Shown in pieces: positions 42,994 through 54,900 of a stretch of DNA of 60,000 nucleotides. The notes beneath the pieces were generated by a model. The model searched no databases and was not told the origin of the DNA. It worked only from the letters and a program-made list of their open reading frames with translations. The translations under genes were made by a program, and so were the position numbers. This DNA is from Nematostella vectensis (Eukaryota > Cnidaria > Anthozoa > Actiniaria > Edwardsiidae): contig NC_064047.1 of NCBI RefSeq assembly GCF_932526225.1, forward strand, positions 11,020,494 through 11,080,493, given 5' to 3'. The first letter of the stretch is position 1; every line of letters begins with the position of its first letter.

Positions 42994-45900
42994 TATAATA
43001 CAACACTCTCGCAGACTTAAAAGTCTGAATTACAGTGAAGGGTCATGCACTACTTTACACATTACTGAAATTGCACACTAACAAAATTATCAAACCTTTC
43101 AGTAAAATATGCTGTACGCTTTAGTTCCGCTGATGTTTCGATCGTTTTGGATACGAAACTGAAATGGGCTAGTGGAAAAACACGAACTGTTTTCTAATAG
43201 ACTCGTTTACGCTCTTTTGCTCCTAAGTCAGGTCAACCCTCGAAACGTCAACGCAATTACTCTGTTTCACAGAGGCGTCCAACATACTTTTTCAACCTTG
43301 TGTAAACTTACAGCTGCACGAGAGTATTGGCTGGTCCACAAGCGCTTAAGCACAACACAAACAAACCCTTGTTGTGTCCCTTAGACAGAACTAGCCACAG
43401 ACTCAGAGGAAATACTGGTTTATTGCAATAAAGCAATTAAATGCGTTCTATCTGCGAACTCTCGCGCGAGTATGTTATACAAGGTGGTTTAACATACAAA
43501 CATACATCCGTTTTTTTCTGTGAAGGTCAAGGTTTCCAGAGAGAGATGCCCCCCCCTTCAGCCACACCCCCACGACCTAGAACTGCGTCCCTGCTTTTGT
43601 TAACTCAAAAACTGCCAAAAACTAATGTTTAAAAAAATTATATCGAAAATTTTTTCGTAAGCACATTTTTACTTAGAAATAAGTGGAAACGCCGTAATTA
43701 AAAAGCACACACAATTGCTCTGGCAACAGGGCAAAACAAGGCCCTAAAATAATAGAAAACCACCACAGGATTCCTGAATTAACTAGGAACGCCTGGCGCT
43801 TTCGAAAAGTGGGGTCACTTTTCGCTCGAGAATGCGATATTATTTACATTTAAAAGCCGGCAAAACCCCACGAGAACCCGTCGTATGGCAATAAAAATTG
43901 GTATGGTTTGTTTTCAAGTCCTAAACTACTGATATATTGGTATAAACCCGGAAATTAAGAGTTTGATGCTACGGGCACTTTAAGTAGAAACACGGCTTCT
44001 ATTGCGATAGTATACATTTGGACTTTTCATGGGAAACCTTAAAAAAAAAAAAACATCTCCTATACCCTTCCCCCCAAACCAATACTGGCCTGACGTAAGT
44101 ATTTCTCATCACAACATCTCTATTTGCTTTCTAGGTCTTTAACGGAGCATGGGGGAGATATTTGGCATTCAAAAGACGAATATATCCCCATATTTTTGCA
44201 CGGTACATACGCATAATTGTTAAAAGTGTCTTCCGCAGTGCTACTATACACGTAGAGATCTACGGATGTGGTAAGTAAACCATCACGTCATATACACATC
44301 ATCTGTAACAATCTTTCACCATTATCGTCAACAACATAAGGGAAGAGACCAGAACTTTTCGAGTAGAGGGGAGAGGTGCCAACAAGATATAAAACATAAG
44401 GGAGATTTGTGCGTTTTAGCGCGAGTGCTTTTAACGATTACAGTAAAGAGGAGGTGGGTGTGGGTACCACCGCTATTGATCTGCTACTGATCATTATTAT
44501 CATCACTGTCATCATCGTCATTATCAGTGTCTCGATTATCATCACCACCACCACCAAGAGAAAATAAACCGAGCAAACGAGAAGAAAAGCGCTTCAAAAG
44601 TTGAGTTTAGGTTTTGCTCCTCGTGGACAAAAAAGAAACGCCTGACTGAGCTCCGCAGCCTCGCAACGAATGGCATTTAACTAACAACTGAGCATTCATG
44701 GACCTGGTCCAGGCCCTTTTCTAGTGCGGGTCCTTGTTTAAAAGGCTGAGCGGGCGCTAGTCCCTATTTACACCATCATTGGGGACCTTAAGCAAGGACG
44801 AGGACGACGGCTAGGACAACGCGAAAGAGCTTATTGTAGTTGTATTTTATTTTTCAATCTGTCTCCGCGCGCTTCACGGGCAATCAAAAATGACGCCATT
44901 CCCGGCGCGCGCTCACGCTATTTTTAAAAGTTCGTTATCTTCTAGCCATTTTTAGCTGTAGGAAACAAATTTCTCATGAGCTTCAGTTTGATCTTTACCA
45001 ATAAAAATAAAAATACAGTAAAAAAGGTATTAGGATTTGAAATTAAATCTTTAAATCGTCCGGGATTGAGTAATTAAGGCCCGTGGGAGAAGGCCTTGGA
45101 TTTGAAAGACAAAGAAAACATCTGTTTTCAAATTAAAATCTTGAATTTTCATTGTCGAGGCATTCGGCGATAATCAAGCGGATCGACAGTGCTGAAAAAC
45201 GCAAGAATGGTTCCAGTACCACGCGGTTAAACCAGCCATTTTGTTTTGAAATGGCGGCGTTTTACCGGCGAACTGTCACATTTTGGCGAATGCTAAGAAA
45301 AACTAGATTAAACCTAAGGCTTTTCTATATGACTCCCTCATTATCAAACAAATCTGTCATCTTTTGTACAGTATGCTTTTAATGCTGTACAGTAAGTCAA
45401 AACAGCGACCGAAGTCAGCTTTTCGTACCTTTACTCGAACGATTCAACACTAAGATTTTGTTTGTTTTCGCCAGAACACGCGCATGCGCATGCGTTATTC
45501 AGAACTGTCAAGCTGATCATCTGCGCGCCATCACGAAGCGCGGCGCTTGATAATATACTTCGACGCGATGCATCATGGGAAGTATGTCAACCCACCCATC
45601 CCCCCCTTAATGGCGACATTCTCACGAGCGCGCGCTGTTTTTGAAACTTACAACAAGACGTTATTTTCTTTTATCGCATAAAATTCCCTGTTTTAAATGG
45701 TTTTTGTTTCATTGTGGCTAGCAGTACAATGCAAAACTCTTTGTCAATATTTTGTGGTATTGCCGTCTAAGAATTTTAACGGATTTTAAGGAAAATGCGT
45801 TGATTAAATTTTTTCTCCTTTCGCGCGACCAAGAAAATTATACTGAAAACTCAAATTTCAACCATATTCATTTACCTTTTCGGAATCTAAAAGTTTTTTT

Positions 45901-48900
45901 TTTTTTTTTTGCTTGATTGATATAAGTAAAAGATTTTATAAGAACGTTAACCACCGTTCTTTCTGATCTCGACTCACGTGCAGGAAAGGGTCCTCTGTTC
46001 CTCGTTGTTCTTATGATCCAGGCGCGCGCGGCCAATCTAGCCAAAGGTGGCCCGTACATCATTATCCCTTGCTATAAGATCCACGATATGGTGTGATACT
46101 CTACTACCCTCGGGACCACGAAATTGTCCCCTAAATAGAGATAGTCCATTACAGTACTTTGATAAAAACATTATAAATATTTTGGGATGAGTTGGTCGAT
46201 TGATAGGTTGTTGCCACTGTATAGCTGTACGTAATTTCTCTTTTCAGACTGCACAGATGCGATTTCAATTGTAACTCTGAAAGCATCCAGTGAACAATCT
46301 GGAAAAGAGGCGTCAAATGCTGGATTAAAGAGCATGTCAGCGGCATGGTGCGCGCGCATAGATGACGTCCATCCTTACTTGGAGGCTGACTTACGAACAG
46401 TCTATGTCATTACATCTATCTTGACATTCGGGGACCCTGTGTCGAAGGTTTATGTTGCTTCTTATAATTTGACGTCCAGCTTGGATAATGTGTTTTGGCA
46501 GGAATACGTGGAAAGGGATTTGGAAGGCATTGGGAATGCATTAATAAAGGTCAGTACCGACACCCTAATCTTTAACATATGAAAAAAACATTGTCTTTTA
46601 GGGGGTTTGGTTCCTTTTCAAAGACTTTTTCGGTTGACTATAGAATGTCATAAACACTGCTCAATGTGTAAACCTAACCTAATGATTTTACCAGTTTATA
46701 AAGCGCGGCTCTCATGAGGGACACATGGCACATCTACAGTTTCCATTCAAGGCGCGTTATATTCGTATTGGGCTTGTGACAAGTAGTGGGAGGTGCATAA
46801 AAGTGCAGTTTTACGGCCGCCATGGTAAGCCTGACCAGGGATGAGAGACACTCATCACCACCATTATCAGCATGACCATCACCATCATCATCACCACCAC
46901 CATCATCATCACCATCACCACCACCATCACCATCACCATCACCACCATCATCACCATCACCATCACCATCACCATCACCATCACCATCACCATCACCATC
47001 ACCATCACCATCACCATCACAATCACAATCACCATCACCATCATCAACCATCATCATCACCATCACCATCACCATCACCATCACCACCACCATCATCTTC
47101 ACCATCACCATCACCATCATCATCACCATTACCATCACCATCACCATCACCATCACCAACCATCACCAACCATCACCAACCATCACCATCACCATCATCA
47201 TCACCATCACCATCACCACCATCATCTTCATCACCATCACCATCACCATCACCACCATCATCACCACCACCATCATCACCACCACCATCATCACCATCAC
47301 CATGATCATCACCAACCATCACCATCACCATCATCATCACCACCACCATCACTATCACCATCACCATCACCATCACCATCACTATCACCACCACCATCAC
47401 CATCACCATCACCATCACCATCACCATCACCATCACCATCACCATCACCATCACCATCACCATCACCATCACCATCACCATCACCATCACCATCACCATC
47501 ACCATCACCATCACCATCACCATCACCATCACCACCACCACCACCACCACCACCACCATCACCATCACCATCACCATCACCATCATCATCATCATCACCA
47601 TCACCATCACCATCACCATCACCATCACCTTCACCTTCACCATCACCATCACCACCACCACCACCACCATCATCACCATCATCATCACCATCACCATCAC
47701 CACACCACCACCATCATTATCACCATCATCATCACCATCACCATCACCAACCATTATCATCACCATCACCATCATCATCACCATCATTATCACCACCACC
47801 ATCACCACCACCATCACCATCAACATCACCATCATAACCACCATCACCATCATCACCATCATCATCACCACCACCACCATCACTGCCACCATCACTATCA
47901 CCATCACCATCACCATCACCATCACCATCACCATCACCATCACCATCACCATCACCATCACCATCACCATCACCATCACCATCACCATCACCATCACCAT
48001 CACCATCACCATCACCATCACCATCACCATCACCATCACCATCACCATCACCATCACCATCACCATCACCATCACCATCACCATCACCATCACCATCACC
48101 ATCACCATCACCATCACCATCACCATCACCATCACCATCACCATCACCATCACCACCACCATCACCATCACCATCACCATCACCATCACCATCATCATCA
48201 CCATCACCATCACCATCACCATCACCATCACCATCACCATCACCATCATCAACCATCATCATCACCATCACCATCATCATAACCATCATCACCATCACCA
48301 TCACCACCATCACCATCACCATCACCATCACCATCACCATCACCATCACCATCACCATCACCATCACCATCACCATCACCATCACCATCACCATCACCAT
48401 CACCATCACCATCACCATCACCATCACCATCACCATCACCATCACCATCACCATCACCATCACCATCACCATCATCAACCATCATCATCATCATCACCAT
48501 CACCATCACCATCACCATCACCATCACCATCACCATCACCATCACCATCACCATCACCATCACCATCACCATCACCATCACCATCACCATCACCATCACC
48601 ATCACCATCACCATCATCATCACCATCATCATCGCCATTACCATCACCATCACCATCACCATCACCAACCATCAACCGAGCTCATTTCACATCTAATAAG
48701 GCGGAAAATTTTTCTAAGTACTTATTTGGTTAAATAAAATAAAATATCAAATGCGCCTTTTTTTAATTGATGCGACTTTTTGTAAAGTGTGATTGAAATT
48801 TGAGCTTTTCGTTCATGAGCCTATACATAGCGCGAGGATGATCAAGGAAAAATATCTAAAAAGCCAAAATCTCGGAATGTGCATTTCGGTCCCACGTTAT

Positions 48901-51900
48901 TTGTGTTTGAAAATTTGTCCGTAAACAAAAAACCGATGGCAATTGTTAGAAATTGTGTCTTTTTTTACTATCTCGAGTTGCGCATTTCCCAGGTTTTTCT
49001 GTCATGTCATCATCACTATCATATTATCACCATAATCATCATTATCATCATCACAACCAACACCATTATCATCACTGTCACCAACAAACATTCTCATCAT
49101 TATTAACTTCTTTTTTTGGCATGATAAACGTAGTTTTAGTAGTCTCAACTGTTACAGGTTAGGAATTGTGTATTTGGCACATTAGTTGGGTTAATAAAGT
49201 CTTTGTGGTGTATACAGTGGAAGCTGCCCTAAGGACACCCCATTCATCGGGACAGTTTTATGGGCCCCAACAGTGTCCTTATTAAGGGTCTATGGTACTA
49301 TCTCGCAGCTATGAAATGGAAAAGCGCTACTTTCGGTTTAATAGACTAAAATCGCCGCGCGTCTTCCAACTTGGTTCCGTGGCTCAGTGGTTAGCACCTT
49401 TGACTTGTAAGCAAGCGCTCCGGGTTCAATCCCCGGTCGAGTCCTTTCTTTATTTTTATTTTCTTCAAAACTCCAGTTCTAATTTTCTTTGTTCTTTTTT
49501 TTCCAAGAGATTAAAATAAACTTTCGACATTTTGAAGAAGAAAATACAATTTTTATATGTTTTTCGAGAATAAAAATAGATGGCGAAAAAGAAAGATGGC
49601 GGCCATTTCCGCGCGAGAAAAACACTCAAACCATTGATATTACCATTCCTAACAATTTAGCGCATTGGATTTTTGATTTTTAAAGAAATAAAAAAGTTAT
49701 TACCAAATATGTGGTTTTCGAAGAACATAAATATTCGCCATTTCTCGCGGTATCAAAAGTTCGCAAATCCGATGCGTGAAGTTTTAGAAAATAGTGATGT
49801 TAAAATATTTCTGCAAAAAAATTATGGTAGATTTGAACAGTAGCTTCTCCGACACGTTTTAATGTTCTGGGTCACGTGACCATGGGAGGGATCAGATGAC
49901 ATCATCACTTGTGTCATTTATGTCTAAAACACTTATGTTGAAAGTTCCAAGAGATTTGACATAAAACAGAAGCTTTTATAAAACAAACAAATTTCCCTAG
50001 CAACTCAAAAGATAGTACCATAGGCCCTTAAAGGGGGTGTTCTGGATGAAGACAGTTTTTGGGTACAAATGGTGTCCTTATTCAGGGTTGCACTGTATGA
50101 AGACAGTTTTATGGGTACAAATGGTGTCCTTATTAACAGAGTTGCACTGTATGAAAACGGTTTTATGGGTACAAATTGAGTCCTTATTAACGGGGTTGCA
50201 CTGTATGAAAACGGTTTTATGGGTACAAATGGAGTCCTTATCAACAAAGTTGCACTGTATGAAAACGGTTTTATGGGTACAAATGGTGTCCTTATTAACG
50301 GGGGTTACACTATATGAGAACAGTTTTATGGGTGCCAACAGTGTCCTTATTAACAGGGTTTTACTGTGTATGGATAGTTCTATGGGTACAAACGGTGTCC
50401 TTATTAACGGGGTTGTATCCTCCAATCCAGAGTGTAAAGAGGATCTCGGTATGCAAACATCTATGATCTCCGACTCTTCTGTCACTGCATCCAGCATCCG
50501 TAACCTTGGATACAAGCCTAGCTTTGCCAGGATTGGGCGTCACTATGGTAACGGAGCTTGGTGCGCTGCTACCGATGCGAAAGGAGAATATCTACAGGTA
50601 AATGATTGAATATTAATATTTATTAATATTGATAATAATATTAATAAAATGGTAACTCGTACTCAAACTTATCAAGAGGCCACTCCCCCCCCCCCCCACG
50701 GGGGGGTAGGGGCACTTCCCTTTGCGATGGACCAGCGCAAATTAATTTTTTTTTTAACTTAGGTCGACCTGGGAGTCCTTTACCGAGTCACAGGTGTGGC
50801 CTTACAGGCCAAGTTAAAGGACACGCAGGGATTCGTAGAAGCTTGGGTGAAGCTCTTCAAGATAGTCCATAGCTCAGATGGTATTACCTGGAATGAGCAC
50901 AAAGAAAATGGAGAATCCACGGTAATTTCAACATTTGCATATTGTATTTTGTTTTCAGAAGGGGTCGTGTGTGTAAGTAGATGTTGGGTTCCCTGTGTCT
51001 ACCCCCAAGGCCAGTGGGCTTTTGTACGTTTAAAGATGGCGGCTCGTAGGCACTTTTATTGATCGTACCACAACAGTGTGTTAGTCGTAAAATGCAAAAA
51101 ATAACCACTTTCGCAAAATGTAATAACTTTCAATGCAAGATGTAATCTTTTCGCGAGATGTAATTAATACCAAAGCAAAATTTAATAACCTTTTCACTAA
51201 CTTCACAACGCACATGATAATGTAAAATGTTATAACTAACTTCATTTAATGACTAGTTAACTACTAGCTGAAGGATTTACTAATATTAGAGAATAGATTT
51301 TGCGTTTCTACACTTTGCGTTGAATACTTTTTAAATCTATTACATTTTTCTGGTGACTAGTTATGTGGACAAGAAACGGAACGGGCCTTCTATAAGGGTT
51401 TTTAATGTCCCAGAAAACAGAAGGAGCAATAAATGTCGACCGTATTCATCGTATTTCTGTTAACATATAGACATAATTACGATTACCTATTTTCAACTCG
51501 TGCTTGTACGCAGGCAAGATGTAATCTATAAGGGTTTTTAATGTCCCAGAAAACAGAAGGAGCAATAAATGTCGACCGTATTCATCGTATTTCTGTTAAC
51601 ATATAGACACGATTATGATTATCTATTTTCAACTCGTGTTTGTACGCAGGCAAAGGAGTTCCCTGGCCCCTCGTCCAAGTACGACACCTCCAAGGTGAAC
51701 TTCACGCCTGCTGTTTATACGCGGTTCATACGCATTGTGGCGTTAAGCTGGGAGACACACGTATGCATGAGAATTGAGCTTTATGGATGTCGAGGTAGGC
51801 ATTTAGGGAGCGGTCATTAATTACTGGGGGGCGGCAATTTTGCAAAACCCTGGGCTCAAATATTCCCCCCCCTCAAATCCAAGCCCAAAAAATCGTGACC

Positions 51901-54900
51901 CCCCCCCCCCCCCCCCCCTAGCCGGATGCCCAAAGATTTGCAACCCCCTCCCCCACATTGTTATATTCAATAAAACCACAGAGACTTGATATACATACTA
52001 AGGTTAAGTTCAAACGTCGAAATATCCATGAGCCGTATTCAATGCAAATGCTTGCAAATGAAGATGAAACAATCTACTTGATCCATTTGCACGCATTTGC
52101 ATTGAATACGGCTCATGGATAATACGACGTTTGAACTTAGCCTTCCAAGTGTAGCTGAATATAACCTTTACTAAAATATAGATCAGCTAGCATGGCAATT
52201 TGTCCTATTTAATTAAAGTATGAACCTTCACTTTCGCTAGTTTAAGAGTGGCACAGAGATAAACAGCAAATACTGGTGTCGCTAGAAAAGGACTACGTCG
52301 TCGACAATTTTAAGACATTTGAGTCCAGGTTTTGTTCAATTGATTTGAACGGGCAGCTTTGTCTGTCAACCATAAGAGGGTTACTCAAAATTCATTTATA
52401 TAAAGAAAAGATTGGTACCTGAACAATGTGGAACTAGATATACAATAGTAGGAAACATTGTGAACTAAATACAATTTTCTTTTCAACAATGACTCTCTTG
52501 CTCAGTATTAAATTAAAACCAGACTTAAATTCGACGCCCAAAAAAATGTGACCCCCCTTTAATGACAGCCCAAAAAAATGTGACCCCCCCTTTAATGACA
52601 GTTTAAGAAAATGTGACCCCCCTTTAATGACAGTCCAAGAAAATGTGACCCCCCCTTTAATGACAGCCCAAGAAAATGTGACCCCCCTCCTAAATCCGCG
52701 CCCAAATAAACGTAGCCCGCCTCCCCCATTAATTAATGACCGCTTCCTTAGAAGGTACCTGGAGGGGAGGGAATGCTCAATCGGGGTAGGCATTAAAAGG
52801 TACCTAGAGGGGAGGGGAGGGAATGCTCTATCGGGGTAGGCATTAAAAGGTACCTAGAGGGGAGGGGAGGGAATTCTCCATCGGGGTAGGCATTAGAAGG
52901 TACCTAGAGGGGAGGGGAGGGAATGCTCTATCGGGGTAGGCATTTAGAAGGTACCTAGAGTGGAGGGGAGGGAATTCTCCATCGGGGTAGTTATTAAAGG
53001 GTACCTAGAGGGGAGGGGAGGGAATGCTCTATCGGGGTAGTTATTAAAAGGTACCTAGAGGGTAGGGGAGCGAATGCTCTACCGGGGTAGTTATTAAAAG
53101 GATGGTTCGGGTCAAATGTGACAAACTCGTATCCATTTGTTCCACAATTTCTAGCGTGTGGCGATGCTTTAGGGTTGGAGGATTTCAGGGTTCCTGATGA
53201 AGCCTTTACTTCTTCCGGTGTTGCCAGCCCTTACCACCTTCCACATTACGGTCGCCTAGGCCATCAGTATGGATATGTGCCGATAAACAAGAATTTCGAG
53301 GACTACTTACAGGTGCAAGTACCATCTACATCCCGGGAGGGAAGGGGTACTCTATCAATATCACAGAGGAGGGAGGGACGTTAATTTAGGGGTTGAATTT
53401 TTTCCGCAGTGTTTTTATTTGGGAGTTAAAATTTTGCCTTATTTTTGATTATCAATCCGCTTAGAAGAAGTACAAAAAAGGTGTATAAACCAGCACGTTT
53501 GTTTTTTATTTGCTATTCTATTTTATTTAAATTCTATTGCTGGTTGCCATACCACTCATTAACGTTTTCTCTTGTTTAAGGTTGATTTGGGGAAAGAAAA
53601 GGTAATAACGGGAGTTGCAACTTCTCCTTATAGAGACAGACTCTTTGAGTTAACTGAATACGCTCTTGAGTACAGCCAGGACGGCAGAGCCTGGACCATG
53701 CACAAGAACACTACAGGGGACGTGGTAAGGGTAGTGAGCTTGCAGGCGTTTGCCTTTTGGTTTTAGCTAAGTCGCTTTAGTGCCATGCCATGGTTTTTCC
53801 ATGCTTGCGATGGCGTCTTGTTACACTTGTTTTCAGTCACACGTACCTTTCATTTACGAGTCACAACTGTGTTTTCAATTCTGCATCTGTCACAGCTTTA
53901 GAGTGACATCAAAGTGGATCGCCTTCTTAGCTATTGTGAAAAACTATATACTACATGAACATAAAGTCAGCTATTGAAATAAGTTCGAATTGTCACTTAC
54001 GGAAGTTTATTATCCCGAGGGGGGGGGGGGGGGGGGGGGGGTGAGGTTACTGTGGATGGCGGGGGCCTCGAGAAATTTCCGAGGTCTAAAGGGGGACGTC
54101 GAAAGAGTTTGGATTTTTAAAAAGGGGTCACTGATTTCTTTGGGTGTTGTCCCTACTATAAAATTTGATAAAGTGTCAAATCAGACTTTTTGGTTTAACT
54201 TGTATGCCACGTTTTATCTATGCAACGCAAACATGTATACACCCTAAATACATTTTTTATGGTTTCCGCTACATAATATTATAAAGTGCTAATGTTCCAT
54301 ATCTTAATTTTGAACAAAACGTTTTAATGCTCTAAAGGGCTTATTCTCCGTCATCAAAATCCTCTCTCATATCTGATTCGCTGTCTTTCTCGCTCTTTTC
54401 TCTTTTCTCGTGCTGCGCATTTCTTGCAAGGAGAAGATCGAAAAGCCTTTTTGCTCCTTTTTTACCTTATCAGGTTGCAACCTGGAGTTAGTCGCATCTT
54501 TGAGAAATTGGGTGCCTTTCTTTTTTCTGAATTAATGTTTTCAGCCATTTCCTTCCCCTTCACTTTCTGTTTAGCTTGCAGCTAATCTCTTGATTGCGTT
54601 CCTTAGACATTGTCATTGCCGTTCCTTCCATTGCTCCTTCTTTCTTCGTTTTTTTTTGGGGGGAGAGGGTGGGGCACCGAAAATATGGGGGAAGCGTAGG
54701 TGGGCATGGGAAATTTTATCCCTTACTTTAATCAAAATACTCCTCCCCAGCCCCCCCCCCCCCCTCCCCTCTCGGGATAATAAATGAACTCGAGAGACGC
54801 TCGGCCGAAACGTTTACAGGTGGCCCTTACAATAGAATTTAGTACAACTGCTCTAAAGATTGCATCTACTGACAATAACTAACTTATGTACAATAGAAAC

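Larger units (their letters stand above)
49217..50420. repeat. ~55-bp minisatellite, interrupted by a TTAA element
   Basis: Units contain TTATGGGTACAAATGGTGTC, CTTATTAACGGGGTTGCACTG and TATGAAAACGG. One diverged unit is at 49217-49285, the rest (about seven) at 50028-50420, ending about 10 bases before the D12 acceptor. The gap is the TTAA element, which landed in the TTAA of a unit. Confidence 0.88.
51806..52747. mobile_element. Harbinger-like MITE, TTA target duplication
   Basis: Ends GGGAGCGGTCATTAATTA and, reverse complemented, GGAAGCGGTCATTAATTA; TTA at 51803-51805 and 52748-52750. Contains C-tracts, a nested fold-back (52000-52144) and a repeat of AATGTGACCCCCC (52545-52700). It sits inside the first unit of the 52-bp array that begins at the D12 donor. 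Confidence 0.82.

Noticed and set aside
42650-43006. Poly-Asn and poly-Tyr open frames
   Set aside because: AAT microsatellite running on from D10 exon ab past its donor.
46734-48675. Long poly-His, Ser-Pro, Met-Val and Gly-Asp frames
   Set aside because: CCATCA satellite; all six frames are low complexity and no start context or domain is present.
50005-50543. Minus-strand frames with repeated [14 protein letters not shown]
   Set aside because: 55-bp minisatellite; the real coding exon D12 a is on the + strand.
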